Shown here: one piece after another, positions 1 through 8,973 of the stretch
How positions within the stretch are numbered: the stretch's first letter is position 1
How the letters are laid out: each line of letters starts with the position of its first letter
Source: Arthrobacter sp. StoSoilB20
Lineage (GTDB): Bacteria; Actinomycetota; Actinomycetes; Actinomycetales; Micrococcaceae
Length of the DNA: 64,000 nucleotides
Reading direction: 5' to 3'
NCBI RefSeq assembly: GCF_019977295.1
Contig: NZ_AP024651.1
Span: 3,906,001 to 3,970,000, forward strand
The notes under the pieces: generated by a model
The model's database searches: none
Told to the model about the DNA's origin: nothing
Seen by the model: only the letters and a program-made list of their open reading frames with translations
Translations under genes and position numbers: made by a program

Positions 1-1001
1 TGACGGTCAAGCGCAACACCATCGCCGTCCTCACTGACGGTTCGGCCGTTCTGGGCCTGGGCAACATCGGCCCAGCCGCTGCCCTTCCCGTCATGGAAGG
101 CAAGGCTGCGCTGTTCAAGCAGTTCGCCAATGTGGATGCCTGGCCGGTCTGCCTGGACACCCAGGACACCGAAGAGATCATCATGATCGCCAAGGCCATG
201 GCACCGGTCTACGGTGGCATCAACCTCGAAGACATCGCCGCGCCGCGCTGCTTCGAAATCGAGAACCGCCTGCGCGAAGAGCTGGACATCCCGGTGTTCC
301 ACGATGACCAGCACGGCACCGCGATCGTCACGCTCGCGGCCCTGGTCAATGCCCTCCGTGTTGTGGACAAGAAGCTCTCCGAGGTCAAGATCGTGGTTTC
401 GGGCGTCGGCGCTGCCGGCTCGGCCATCATCCAGCTCCTCAAGGCCCAGGGCGCGCAGCACATCATCGCCGCAGGCCGCTCCGGCGCCATCCACTCCGGT
501 GAGGAATACGGCGACGAACACCGCAGCTGGATCGCAGCGAACACCAACGAAGAAGGATTCTCCGGAACCCTGCACGACGCCCTCAAGGGTGCGGACGTCT
601 TCATCGGCGTCTCCGCCCCGCACGTGATCGGCGAAGAGCAGGTTGCTTCCATGGCCGAAGACTCGATCGTGTTCGCCATGGCCAACCCGACGCCGGAGAT
701 CGACCCCGTAGTTGCGTCCAAGCACGCAGCCGTGGTGGCCACCGGCCGCAGCGACTTCCCGAACCAGATCAACAACGTGCTGGCCTTCCCGGGCTTCTTC
801 CGCGGGCTGCTGGACGCCGGGGCCTCAGACATCACCCCGAACATGCTGGTGGCCGCCGCCGAGGCGATTGCCAACCGGGTGGCTGACGATGAGCTCAACG
901 CGAGTTACATTATCCCCAGCGTCTTCGATCCCCATGTTGCCGCCGACGTTGCGACCGCCGTAGCCAATGCTGCGCACGCCAACGCCGCCAGCGCACTCTA
1001 G
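1..1001 (+). CDS. NAD(P)-dependent malic enzyme (5'-truncated by window edge)
   Basis: The reading frame is already open at base 3, so the N-terminus lies outside the window. It should oxidatively decarboxylate malate to pyruvate in the cytosol. Visible are the early malic-enzyme segment with [18 protein letters not shown], the substrate/metal region [17 protein letters not shown], and a Rossmann dinucleotide fold beginning [11 protein letters not shown]. The visible part is about 333 residues, the C-terminal three quarters of a typical 390-470-residue bacterial malic enzyme. Malate synthase starts 18 bases downstream on the same strand, so malate made from glyoxylate could feed this enzyme directly. 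Cofactor preference cannot be read from the sequence. Confidence 0.93.
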   Translation, partial: TVKRNTIAVLTDGSAVLGLGNIGPAAALPVMEGKAALFKQFANVDAWPVCLDTQDTEEIIMIAKAMAPVYGGINLEDIAAPRCFEIENRLREELDIPVFHDDQHGTAIVTLAALVNALRVVDKKLSEVKIVVSGVGAAGSAIIQLLKAQGAQHIIAAGRSGAIHSGEEYGDEHRSWIAANTNEEGFSGTLHDALKGADVFIGVSAPHVIGEEQVASMAEDSIVFAMANPTPEIDPVVASKHAAVVATGRSDFPNQINNVLAFPGFFRGLLDAGASDITPNMLVAAAEAIANRVADDELNASYIIPSVFDPHVAADVATAVANAAHANAASAL

Positions 1002-1019
1002 AAAAAGGAATCCGCTCAC

Positions 1020-2633
1020 ATGGCTATCACAGTCACCGATCCCCGGCCGATCGATCGCGCCGAGGAAATCCTTACCCCCAAGGCATTGGCCTTCCTCGAA
1101 GAACTGCACAAGCGCTTCGCCGGCACCCGCAACGAGCTCCTCAAGGCCCGTGGCGTCAAGCGCCAGAAAGTTGCCGACACCAGCCGCCTGGACTTCCTCC
1201 CGGAGACCCAGGAAATCCGCGACGGCGACTGGAAGGTCGCCGAGGCACCGGCAGCTTTGCAGGACCGCCGGGTTGAGATGACCGGCCCGGCAACCCCGGC
1301 CAAGATGGCCATCAATGCCCTGAACTCCGGCGCCAAGGTGTGGCTCGCGGACCTCGAAGACGCCAGCACGCCCACATGGCCCAACGTCATCGATGCCATC
1401 CTCAACCTCCGCGACGCCGCCCAGGGAACCCTGGCCTACACCTCGCCCGAGGGCAAGGAATACCGCCTGCGCACCGACGCTCCCCTGGCCGTTGTGGTGG
1501 CCCGCCCCCGCGGCTGGCACATGGAGGAGAACCACCTGCTGATCGACGGCGTACCCGCCGTGGGTGCCTTGGTGGACTTCGGCTTGCACTTCTTCCACAT
1601 CGCCAAGCAGCTGCTCTTGAACGGTCAGGGCCCGTACTACTACCTGCCCAAGATGGAGAGCCACCTGGAGGCCCGCCTCTGGAACGACGTCTTTGTCTTC
1701 GCCCAGGACTTTCTCGGCGTTCCGCAGGGCAGCGTCCGCGCCACGGTCCTCATTGAGACCATCCCCGCAGCCTTCGAGATGGACGAGATCCTCTACGAAC
1801 TGCGCGATCACGCCTCGGGCCTGAACGCCGGCCGTTGGGATTACTTGTTCAGCATCATCAAGTACTTCCGTGATGCCGGCGAAGAGTTCGTCCTCCCGGA
1901 CCGCGCCACCGTTGCCATGACGGCTCCATTCATGCGCGCCTACACCGAACTCCTGGTCAAGACCTGCCACAAGCGCGGCGCCTTCGCCATGGGTGGCATG
2001 GCCGCCGTCATCCCCAACCGTAAGCAGCCGGACGTCACCGCAGCAGCCTTCGACAAGGTCCGCGCCGACAAGACCCGCGAGGCAAACGACGGCTTCGACG
2101 GTTCCTGGGTTGCCCACCCGGACCTGGTCCCCACCTGCCGCGAAGTCTTTGACTCAGTCCTGGGTGACCCTGCCAACGGCGGGAAGAAGAACCAGCTGGA
2201 CAAGCAGCGCCCCGAGGTGAACGTCACCGCGGAGCAGCTGATCGACGTCGCGTCCGCCGGCGGAACCGTCACCGAAGCCGGCCTGCGGCTGAACCTGTAC
2301 GTCGCCGTCGCCTATACGGGCGTCTGGATTTCCGGCAGCGGTGCCGTCGCCATCCACAACCTCATGGAAGACGCCGCAACTGCGGAGATCTCCCGTTCAC
2401 AGGTGTGGCAGCAACTGCGCAACAAGTCCGTCCTGGCGGACACGGGCAACACCGTGACCCGCGAACTGGTTACCCGCATCCTGGGCGAGGAGACCGAGCG
2501 CCTGCGCATCGAATTCGGCGACGAGAACTTCGCGAAGTACTACGAGCCTGCCTCCAAGCTGATCGAGGACATCTGTTTGTCCGACGATTACACGGACTTC
2601 CTCACCACTCCCGCCTACGAGCTGGTGGGCTGA
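1020..2633 (+). CDS. aceB: Malate synthase A
   Basis: Condenses glyoxylate and acetyl-CoA to malate. The 537-residue length matches the A isoform, not the ~720-residue G form. Family motifs seen are ARPRGWHMEENHLL near residue 161, the substrate segment PKMESHLEARLWNDVF, and the TIM-barrel segment LIETIPAAFEMDEILYELRD. An AAAAGGAA ribosome-binding site precedes the ATG. It lies between malic enzyme and a DUF6986 gene that starts one base after its stop, so the three appear co-transcribed. The ureidoglycine aminohydrolase that follows suggests the glyoxylate comes from purine/allantoin breakdown rather than only from isocitrate lyase; that is inference from context. Confidence 0.97.
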   Translation: MAITVTDPRPIDRAEEILTPKALAFLEELHKRFAGTRNELLKARGVKRQKVADTSRLDFLPETQEIRDGDWKVAEAPAALQDRRVEMTGPATPAKMAINALNSGAKVWLADLEDASTPTWPNVIDAILNLRDAAQGTLAYTSPEGKEYRLRTDAPLAVVVARPRGWHMEENHLLIDGVPAVGALVDFGLHFFHIAKQLLLNGQGPYYYLPKMESHLEARLWNDVFVFAQDFLGVPQGSVRATVLIETIPAAFEMDEILYELRDHASGLNAGRWDYLFSIIKYFRDAGEEFVLPDRATVAMTAPFMRAYTELLVKTCHKRGAFAMGGMAAVIPNRKQPDVTAAAFDKVRADKTREANDGFDGSWVAHPDLVPTCREVFDSVLGDPANGGKKNQLDKQRPEVNVTAEQLIDVASAGGTVTEAGLRLNLYVAVAYTGVWISGSGAVAIHNLMEDAATAEISRSQVWQQLRNKSVLADTGNTVTRELVTRILGEETERLRIEFGDENFAKYYEPASKLIEDICLSDDYTDFLTTPAYELVG

Positions 2634-2634
2634 G

Positions 2635-3897
2635 ATGGGCTCATTCTCTTCCTCTGACCTGGCCCACATCGAGTCGCAGCTTGAAGCGACTGACCAGTTG
2701 CTGGACCGGAACTACCCCGGCGACGACGGCTCACGCCAGCCCATTCACACCGTCTACATCCCGGCCGACCGCTTCACGCCCACCTTCGTGGCGGACTGGG
2801 GCGCCCAGGCACTCGCGACGGCGGAAGCCCACGGCGGCTTGGAGAAGCTGGGCCGGCTGTTGGGCCAGGAGCCCGACCTGGCTGCCGCTGTTGCCTCCCG
2901 GGTGGCTTCCAAGCTGGCTGCTGAACCGATCGAGGACCTTCGGCTGGACTTCGAAGACGGCTACGGCGATCGCGGCGATGAGGTTGAAGACGCCGACGCC
3001 GTGGCTGCCGCCAAGGCTGTTGCTACCGCAGTTGCGGCCGGTACAGCTCCGCCGTTCATCGGCATCCGCTTCAAGTGCTTCGAAGCCCCCACCCGCGCAC
3101 GTGGCCTGAAGACGCTGGACCTGTTCGTCTCCACGTTGGCTCAGGCCGGCGAACTCCCGGCCGGCCTGATCCTCACCCTGCCCAAGGTCACCACGGTGGC
3201 CCAGGTGCAGGCCATGGACTTCGCAGTGTCCCGCCTTGAGGAAGTCCACGGGCTTCCCGCCGGCCGGCTCCGCTTTGAAGTGCAGGTGGAAACCCCGCAG
3301 CTCATCATCGGTGCTGACGGAACCTCACCCGTTGCCCAGCTCCCCCACGTTGTTCCGGGCCGTATCAGCGCCTTGCACTACGGGACCTACGACTACAGCG
3401 CCTCACTGGGCATTTCCGCGGAGTACCAGTCCATGGAGCACCCCGTGGCCGATTTCGCCAAGGAAGTCATGCAGCTCGCTGTCGCCGGAACGGGCATCCG
3501 CCTCTCCGACGGTTCCACCAACATCATCCCCGTGGGCGACGGTGTGGAAGATGCCTGGAAGCTGCACGGCCGACTGGTCCGCAGGTCCCTGAAAAACGGC
3601 TACTACCAAGGCTGGGATCTCCACGCCGCCCAGCTGCCGAGCCGTTTCTCGGCGTCGTATGCTTTCTACCGCGAAGGCCTGCCCGCCGCCGCCCTGCGCC
3701 TGCGCAACTATGTGGAGCGCACCGAAGGCGGTGTCATGGACGAGCCCGCCACCGCCCGCGCCCTTGCCGGCTTCGTCCTCCGCGGCGTCCAGTGCGGCGC
3801 AGTGGGGACCGACGAGGTCAAGGCGCTTGCCGGCGTCGAACTTTCACAGCTGACCGCACTGGCGCACCCGCGGCTCGCACAACCGACTTCCCACTGA
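2635..3897 (+). CDS. DUF6986 family protein (HpcH/citrate-lyase-like aldolase fold)
   Basis: A 420-residue protein starting one base after the malate synthase stop. It resembles the DUF6986 family, often annotated as 'aldolase' or wrongly as 'phosphoenolpyruvate kinase'. Acidic barrel segments LRLDFEDGYGDRGDE near residue 103 and FEVQVETPQLI near 217 resemble the Mg-binding strands of HpcH/HpaI and citrate lyase beta enzymes, and ALHYGTYDYSA resembles a C-terminal barrel strand. The catalysed reaction is not established to my knowledge. Position between malate synthase and ureidoglycine aminohydrolase suggests a C-C lyase or thioesterase step acting on a glyoxylate- or malyl-type intermediate; this is inference. 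Confidence 0.8.
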   Translation: MGSFSSSDLAHIESQLEATDQLLDRNYPGDDGSRQPIHTVYIPADRFTPTFVADWGAQALATAEAHGGLEKLGRLLGQEPDLAAAVASRVASKLAAEPIEDLRLDFEDGYGDRGDEVEDADAVAAAKAVATAVAAGTAPPFIGIRFKCFEAPTRARGLKTLDLFVSTLAQAGELPAGLILTLPKVTTVAQVQAMDFAVSRLEEVHGLPAGRLRFEVQVETPQLIIGADGTSPVAQLPHVVPGRISALHYGTYDYSASLGISAEYQSMEHPVADFAKEVMQLAVAGTGIRLSDGSTNIIPVGDGVEDAWKLHGRLVRRSLKNGYYQGWDLHAAQLPSRFSASYAFYREGLPAAALRLRNYVERTEGGVMDEPATARALAGFVLRGVQCGAVGTDEVKALAGVELSQLTALAHPRLAQPTSH

Positions 3898-3911
3898 TAG
3901 GAGCATTTCGC

Positions 3912-4724
3912 ATGGGCAAGTACTACTACCCGCAGGGCGGCCTGCCGCCTCAGACCCACCTCACCACGGAACGGGCGATCGTCACCGAGGCTTACACGGT
4001 GATCCCCAAGGGCGTCATGACGGACATCGTCACCAGCAACCTGCCGGGATTCTCCAACACGCGTTCGTGGATCATCGCGCGGCCGATCTCCGGCTTCGCC
4101 ACCACGTTCTCCCAGCTGATCGTGGAGATCGCACCGGGCGGCGGGGCTCCCAAGGCGGAGTTCGAATCCGGCGTTGAAGGCGTCATCTTCGTCACCAAGG
4201 GCCAGGTCAACCTGACCCTCGACGGCGAACTGCACCACCTCGAAGAGGGCGGCTACGCCTACCTTGCTGCCGGCTCGGAGTGGGGCCTGGAGAACGTGTC
4301 CGACGACATCGTCTCCTTCCACTGGATCCGCAAGGCCTACGAGCGCCTTGAAGGCTTCGAGGCCAAGTCCTTCGTCACCAACGAGAAGGACGTGGAGCCC
4401 ACCTCCATGCCGGACACCGACGACGTCTGGAAGACCACGCGCTTCACGGACTCCAGCGACCTCGCGCACGACATGCAGGTCAACATCGTCACGTTCCAAC
4501 CCGGCGGTGTGATCCCGTTCCCGGAGACCCACGTCATGGAGCACGGCCTGTACGTCCTTGAGGGCAAGGCCATGTACTTGCTCAACAACGACTGGGTTGA
4601 GGTGGAGGCCGGCGACTTCATGTGGCTGCGCGCGTTCTGCCCGCAGGCTTGCTACGCGGGCGGTCCGGGCGAGTTCCGTTACCTGCTGTACAAGGACATG
4701 AACCGCCAGGTGAAGCTCACCTAG
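3912..4724 (+). CDS. allE: (S)-ureidoglycine aminohydrolase (bicupin, AllE/UGHY type)
   Basis: Converts (S)-ureidoglycine to (S)-ureidoglycolate and ammonia in allantoin degradation. At 270 residues it has the family's two-cupin layout. The first cupin carries GVEGVIFVTKGQVNLTLDG and the second ETHVMEHGLYVLEGKAMYLL, with a metal-ligand-type Glu/His set (PETHVMEHG). The N-terminus GKYYYPQGGLPPQT and the segment FSNTRSWIIARPISGFATTF are typical of the family. The ATG at 3912 is preferred over an upstream in-frame one because GATAGGAG lies just before it. It ends the four-gene C2/ureide block, and a repeat element (4741-4790) follows. Confidence 0.92.
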   Translation: MGKYYYPQGGLPPQTHLTTERAIVTEAYTVIPKGVMTDIVTSNLPGFSNTRSWIIARPISGFATTFSQLIVEIAPGGGAPKAEFESGVEGVIFVTKGQVNLTLDGELHHLEEGGYAYLAAGSEWGLENVSDDIVSFHWIRKAYERLEGFEAKSFVTNEKDVEPTSMPDTDDVWKTTRFTDSSDLAHDMQVNIVTFQPGGVIPFPETHVMEHGLYVLEGKAMYLLNNDWVEVEAGDFMWLRAFCPQACYAGGPGEFRYLLYKDMNRQVKLT

Positions 4725-4740
4725 TCCTTGCTTTGGGTTT

Positions 4741-4790
4741 GCCGAGATCGCCGGAACGCTGCCAGTTCGCTGGAGCTCTCCGGCGATTTC
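4741..4790. repeat. Dispersed ~50-bp palindrome-like element, copy A
   Basis: An imperfect inverted repeat (arms CGAGATCGCCGGA and TCCGGCGATTTCG, one mismatch) lies between the convergent 3' ends of allE and a membrane-protein gene. Its reverse complement matches 27931-27980, inside a coding sequence, at about 39 of 49 positions by eye. Here it may act as a bidirectional terminator hairpin. Further TCCGGCG-type repeats continue to about 4830. Confidence 0.6.
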
Positions 4791-4827
4791 GTCGTTTTCC
4801 GGCGGTTTCGGTGCGGGTCCGGCGAAC

Positions 4828-5139
4828 TCAGCCGTTTTGGTGGGTTCCGCGCCGGCCAATTCTGAGCCCGGCCCAGAAGGCGAGCATCAGCAGGCCAAGG
4901 ACCGTCACAGCGAGCCCCACCTGACTGGCTTGGCTGACCATCGTCACACCGTTGCCCAGGAAGAGCGTGTCGCTCAACGGCGCATAGGCAACGAAGCCAA
5001 AGTCCGTGCTTTGGTTGCTGAACGCCACGATCAGCCCCACGATCACCGCGGCCAGCCCCAGCAAAGGCACGACGACGGTTGCCAGTTTGCGTCCCGGCGT
5101 CGGTTGGTTGTGTTCCCCAAGTGTGTTGTTATCCCCCAT
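4828..5139 (-). CDS. Small two-helix membrane protein, unknown function
   Basis: About 103 residues from the ATG at 5139. A further in-frame start at 5172 would add 11 residues. A hydrophilic N-terminus (MGDNNTLGEHNQPTPGRK) is followed by two hydrophobic segments, LATVVVPLLGLAAVIVGLIV and VGLAVTVLGLLMLAFWAG, and a short basic tail. This fits a two-helix inner-membrane protein with a small extracytoplasmic loop. I do not recognise a named family. It is transcribed away from the MmcQ/YjbR-like gene on the same strand, with an 18-bp perfect palindrome about 55 bases upstream of its start. Confidence 0.65.
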   Translation of the reverse strand: MGDNNTLGEHNQPTPGRKLATVVVPLLGLAAVIVGLIVAFSNQSTDFGFVAYAPLSDTLFLGNGVTMVSQASQVGLAVTVLGLLMLAFWAGLRIGRRGTHQNG

Positions 5140-5191
5140 GCGCCCGAGTCTAACCTGCGTGCGTGCACCCAACTGGGTAACAGCACATGGT

Positions 5192-5209
5192 CCATTGAGC
5201 GCTCAATGG
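5192..5209. promoter_or_regulatory. Perfect 18-bp palindrome
   Basis: CCATTGAGCGCTCAATGG is its own reverse complement. It lies in the 85-base gap upstream of the membrane-protein gene and just after the 3' end of the MmcQ/YjbR gene. No T-tract follows, so an operator is more likely than a terminator. The regulator is unknown. Confidence 0.4.
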
Positions 5210-5224
5210 GACGTTTGCTGTCAC

Positions 5225-5539
5225 TCAGTTGGGTTTGCCCGGGCCGCCGGCGATTCTGTACGACTCCTGCAGCAACTCGTCGAGCTCGTCCGTGCCGATT
5301 CGTTCGAGCCGGACCAGCACGAGCTGGGGTGACTGCTCATGATGCGGGGTCCAGAAGAAGGTATCGGGGCTCATGGCTGCGAGCGCTTCGCGTTCGTCGG
5401 ACTTCACCGTGCCCACGCCCGCTTCCCAGATGCGTGCCATCAGGGTCTTGGCGAACCATGCCGGTTGTCCCCAGCTGGGCCGCTCTGTTACGCCTCGCAT
5501 GCTCAGGCACATGCGCCGGACGTCGTCTTCTGTGGCCAT
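5225..5539 (-). CDS. MmcQ/YjbR family protein
   Basis: 104 residues. The layout is typical of the YjbR/CyaY-like small alpha/beta fold: an N-terminal helix with ATEDDVRRMCLSMRGVTERP, then WGQPAWFAKTLMARIW, and a C-terminal stretch PQLVLVRLERIGTDELDELL. Many members are annotated as DNA-binding, but the biochemical role is generally unproven. It stands alone between the membrane-protein gene and a tandem-repeat spacer. Nothing in the context points to a pathway. Confidence 0.8.
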   Translation of the reverse strand: MATEDDVRRMCLSMRGVTERPSWGQPAWFAKTLMARIWEAGVGTVKSDEREALAAMSPDTFFWTPHHEQSPQLVLVRLERIGTDELDELLQESYRIAGGPGKPN

Positions 5540-5643
5540 GGTTCACTCTGGCATCGTCAGGCTGGCTGCGACAAGCGAGTTCGCGGGAATGCTGTGAAAT
5601 GGCCGTGGGCTTCCCTGCGATCTCGCGCGTTTCCCGCGAACGC

Positions 5644-5717
5644 GGCGAGCCCGGCGAGCCCGGCGATGACACCAGAGTCCGGCGAGCCCGGCGAGCCCGG
5701 CGGTGACACCGAAGTCC
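5644..5717. repeat. 37-bp tandem duplication, two copies
   Basis: Two adjacent 37-bp units (5644-5680 and 5681-5717) each begin GGCGAGCCCGGCGAGCCCGG and end in AGTCC, with four differences between copies. The second unit ends immediately before the ABC permease stop codon. Each unit itself holds a 9-bp GGCGAGCCC direct repeat. It probably arose by slippage; no regulatory role is evident. Confidence 0.75.
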
Positions 5718-5718
5718 G

Positions 5719-6627
5719 CTACTTGCCCATCCCCAGCGTGAGGCCCTCAGTGAGCCGCCTGCCCAACCAGATGTAGATGATGAGCATCGGCAGGACCACG
5801 ATCACCAGCCCCGCAAAAAGTCCGCCCCAGTCGGCGCCCGAGTAGGTCTGTTGCTGCACAAACGAAATGAGGGCTACCGGAAGGGTGTACTTCTCGGTGG
5901 ATTGAAGGAGCGTCAGCGCCAGGAGGGTCTCGTTCCAATGCGAGATCACCTGAAGTATGAACGCTGTCAGGATCCCGCCTTTCGCCAATGGCAGCGTGAT
6001 CCGCCAGAAAGTACCGAACGCGGTGGTTCCATCCAGGGCAGCGGCCTCTTCCATTTCCAAGGGCAAGGAGCGGAAGAACGCCGTCAGCAGGAAAACTGTG
6101 AAGGGCATGGAGACCCCGATGTACACCAGGTTCAGCCCCAGGATGCTGTCCGTCAGGTAGACCTTGTTGAGCATCACGAACAGGGGAATCAGGATGACCT
6201 GCGCGGGAATGCCCAACCCAAGGATGAAGTACAGGCTCAGTCCTTGGGTGAGCCTGTTGTCCACACGGCTCAGGTAGTAAGCGCAAGGTGCCGCGATCGC
6301 CACGGTCAATACCGAGGACACCACTGTGGTCACCAAGCTGTTCCAGGTGGCCGTTGCGAAGTCTCCCACGGTCCAGGCACGGACGAAGTTGCCGAAATCC
6401 AAAGAGACGGGAACGCCGAAGGGATCATCAAGGATGGAGCGGGTATCCCGGAAGGCTTGGGCCACCATCCACACCAGGGCCGCGATGCTGATGGCAACAA
6501 CAGCCCACAGCAACGCAACGCCTATCCCCCGCACCACGTTGCGCTCCCCACGCAAGGCGGGGCTGACACCACGCCTTCCCCGCCGGCGCGTCAGTGTCAC
6601 GGGTGCAAGCAATTTGTCTTGGCTCAT
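5719..6627 (-). CDS. Carbohydrate ABC transporter permease (MalG type)
   Basis: Inner-membrane permease of a CUT1 sugar importer, 302 residues, six predicted transmembrane helices. The EAA loop is visible as PLEMEEAAALDGTTAFGTFWRI, the contact site for the ATPase. AAAGGAAA precedes the ATG. It is the last gene of a three-gene set: solute-binding protein, MalF-type permease, MalG-type permease. No ATPase gene is present, as is common in actinobacteria where a shared MsiK-like ATPase serves many CUT1 importers (family knowledge). The substrate is inferred from the neighbourhood to be an oligosaccharide released by the PL8 lyase and sulfatase. Confidence 0.93.
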   Translation of the reverse strand: MSQDKLLAPVTLTRRRGRRGVSPALRGERNVVRGIGVALLWAVVAISIAALVWMVAQAFRDTRSILDDPFGVPVSLDFGNFVRAWTVGDFATATWNSLVTTVVSSVLTVAIAAPCAYYLSRVDNRLTQGLSLYFILGLGIPAQVILIPLFVMLNKVYLTDSILGLNLVYIGVSMPFTVFLLTAFFRSLPLEMEEAAALDGTTAFGTFWRITLPLAKGGILTAFILQVISHWNETLLALTLLQSTEKYTLPVALISFVQQQTYSGADWGGLFAGLVIVVLPMLIIYIWLGRRLTEGLTLGMGK

Positions 6628-6637
6628 GGTTTTTCCT

Positions 6638-7636
6638 TTAGAACTCGACGGCGTCGCGGCGCATGGCGCGTCGCAGCAGGACTACCAGGACGGAGATCAG
6701 GGCCAATGACAGCACAGCTGACGCGGTAGCAGCGCCGTACGCCGGGGTCGATTGTCCAGAGAAGGCGTTGACGTATGTGTACACGGCAGCCGTCCAGCTT
6801 TGTGTCGGTGGCACACCTGCTCCGGAGCTGCCACCGAAGACCCAGACGATCTCGAAGATCTTCACGGAGGAAATCGTCCACAGTACCGCGCAGGTGCCAA
6901 AGACGTCCCAGGTCAGGGGCAGGATCACATAGCGCAGGCGCTGGAAAGCCGAGGCACCGGCCAAGGCGCAGTCTTCGTAGTAGTAGGGCGGAATGCGGTC
7001 GACACCGGCCATGAGGATGGTGGTGAAGTAGCCGGTGGTGGTGCAGACGAGGGTCACCATGATGAGCGGAAAGATGTTGTCCTGTGCCAGCCACTTGGGC
7101 GGGTCGGTCACTCCGAAGGGTGCCAGGAGGCTGTTGACCAGCCCGCCTGGATTGAAGATGAAGCCGGCCAGGACGCCGAACACCAGGGCGTTAATGAGGT
7201 GCGGAAAGAAGATGACGTTGCGGGCGATCTTCTTCCCCGCCATGTCCCTGAGCACCAACGTCAACGCGAAAGCCAGGATGAAGATCGCTGCTCCCACGAC
7301 GAACAGCAGAAGCAGGGTGTTCCCAAAGGACGACAGGAACAGTTGGTCGCGGAAGATCCTGCCGTAGTTGTCCAGCCCAACGAACTTCATAGGTCCGGAG
7401 CCGGCCCACTTGTGCAGGCTGATCCATACTGCTCCGAGTGCCGGGACGATGAAGAGGACCGTGTACAGGACAAAGGCCGGACCAACGAAAGGAACCAACA
7501 GCTTCTTGCGCTGCACGTCGACGGAGCTCCCCTGGTGCTTGACACCGCGTGGTGGTTTGCGCCGGGCAGGCTTACGGAACTCGGGCCGGTTCGGGGACAG
7601 ACTGCCTTTCCGGGTCTCCGTGAGGTCAAGGGACAT
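6638..7636 (-). CDS. Sugar ABC transporter permease (MalF type)
   Basis: 332 residues with a basic hydrophilic N-terminus of about 50 residues (RKPARRKPPRGVKHQ) before the first helix, LLVPFVGPAFVLYTVLFIVP. The EAA-like loop is IPPYYYEDCALAGASAFQRL. Its ATG overlaps the TGA of the solute-binding protein gene by one base, implying translational coupling, and the MalG-type permease starts 10 bases after its stop. Together they form the membrane core of one CUT1 importer. Confidence 0.93.
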   Translation of the reverse strand: MSLDLTETRKGSLSPNRPEFRKPARRKPPRGVKHQGSSVDVQRKKLLVPFVGPAFVLYTVLFIVPALGAVWISLHKWAGSGPMKFVGLDNYGRIFRDQLFLSSFGNTLLLLFVVGAAIFILAFALTLVLRDMAGKKIARNVIFFPHLINALVFGVLAGFIFNPGGLVNSLLAPFGVTDPPKWLAQDNIFPLIMVTLVCTTTGYFTTILMAGVDRIPPYYYEDCALAGASAFQRLRYVILPLTWDVFGTCAVLWTISSVKIFEIVWVFGGSSGAGVPPTQSWTAAVYTYVNAFSGQSTPAYGAATASAVLSLALISVLVVLLRRAMRRDAVEF

Positions 7637-8973
7637 CAGCCGTTGTCCTTCCAGTACTGGATCTGGGCATCTTTCATCTTTGCGATGAAGTCCTCGGCAG
7701 AGGACTTCCCGAGGAACAACTCGTCATCCTTGGGGAAGAAGACTTTCTCCATGTAGCCGGGGAAGGTCACTCCGTCGTTTTGCAGATGGGTAGCGGGGGC
7801 TGCGTCGATGGCGGCTTTGACGGATTCGACGGCGGGTGCAACCGGGGCGTCCGCACGTACCGGCAGCACCTTGGCTTCGGTTCCAAGGGCGTTCTGGTAC
7901 TTGGCACCAAGCATGAACGCTGCAAGCCGCTGGGCGGGAACCTGGTTCTTGGACTTCGCCGGCACTGCGAAGCCGATGAAGTCCACCCGGGCACTGGCAG
8001 GTTTGTCGCCCATGGAGGGGAACTGGAAGGACGAGAACTCAAACCCCTGTGCTGCGTAAGTACCGGTTTCGGTAGGGGTCCAGGAACCGTTGAGCATCAG
8101 TGCGGCGTCGCCGTTGGCCCATAGTTGCTGCTGAGCGGGGAACTTGCTCGCGTTGTAACCACTGTTGAGGTAGCCACCATCTACAAGGGCTTCCACCTTC
8201 CGGGCTGCGTCGAGTACCGCGGGGTCGTCCCAGCTTTCCCCCGATTTGTCCTCGACAAGCGCCTTGAAGCTTCCCGCCCCTTTGAGCCGAAGCAGCGAGG
8301 TCACGAACCAGGTGGCGTTGTAGCCGGCGATGTCGCCGTCCGCCGCGATGGGAGCGGTGCCCGTGGCCTTCAGCTTGTCCAGGACCTCCATGAATTCATC
8401 CCATGTGGCGGGCGGTTTGGCTTTGAGTTCGGGATGCTTGGCAGCATCGAACCAGATGCCGTCCGAGCTGACGCTGTAGGGAACCATCCACGGCTGCCCG
8501 TCCTCGCCCTTGAATACTCCGTTGCTGGTGAACTTTTCCGGAATCACTGAATTGACCGCTTTGCCGTCAACTTCGTAGGAGTACACGGATGTGAGCGGGC
8601 TCGCCTGGCCCGTTTCTCCCACTACCGGGGCCAGCTTCGCGAACGTGCCGTCCACAAGGTCCGGGACGTTGTTGGTGTTCAAGGCTGGAACGAGTTTTTC
8701 CGTGTTGCTGCGCCCTTGCCACTGAACGCTGACGGTAGCGCCGGTCTCTTTTTCGAAGTCGGCGATGGCTGCGGCAATGACCTTTTGCTGCGGCTCACCG
8801 TCCTTCCACATGGACCAGTAGTTGATGGTCTGCCCTGAAATGGAGCCGGAAATATCCACGGCCCCAGCAGGGGCGGAGGCATCGGTGGCTCCACCGCAAG
8901 CAGTGGTGGACAAGGCGAGTGCAGCACCCAGCAGTGCGGCCAGCGGGCGAAGATGACGGGCTGTTTTGCCCAT
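7636..8973 (-). CDS. Extracellular sugar-binding lipoprotein of ABC importer
   Basis: About 445 residues; captures substrate outside the membrane for the two permeases that follow. The signal peptide ends in a lipobox-like STTAC near residue 25, followed by a Gly/Ala linker. Type 1 solute-binding motifs include YWSMWKDGEPQQ, YSVSSDGIWFD and LMLNGSWTPTETGTYA. The ATG at 8973 is chosen over a GTG at 8982 because GAAAGGTGA sits six bases before it. It is the first gene of the operon and is transcribed divergently from the Gfo/Idh oxidoreductase, so the two may share a control region. Confidence 0.92.
   Translation of the reverse strand: MGKTARHLRPLAALLGAALALSTTACGGATDASAPAGAVDISGSISGQTINYWSMWKDGEPQQKVIAAAIADFEKETGATVSVQWQGRSNTEKLVPALNTNNVPDLVDGTFAKLAPVVGETGQASPLTSVYSYEVDGKAVNSVIPEKFTSNGVFKGEDGQPWMVPYSVSSDGIWFDAAKHPELKAKPPATWDEFMEVLDKLKATGTAPIAADGDIAGYNATWFVTSLLRLKGAGSFKALVEDKSGESWDDPAVLDAARKVEALVDGGYLNSGYNASKFPAQQQLWANGDAALMLNGSWTPTETGTYAAQGFEFSSFQFPSMGDKPASARVDFIGFAVPAKSKNQVPAQRLAAFMLGAKYQNALGTEAKVLPVRADAPVAPAVESVKAAIDAAPATHLQNDGVTFPGYMEKVFFPKDDELFLGKSSAEDFIAKMKDAQIQYWKDNG

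Noticed and set aside
825..2117. Long minus-strand open frame opposite malate synthase
   Set aside because: It is antisense to a well-conserved enzyme, has no recognisable domain, and its residue composition is that expected from GC3 bias in the opposite strand.
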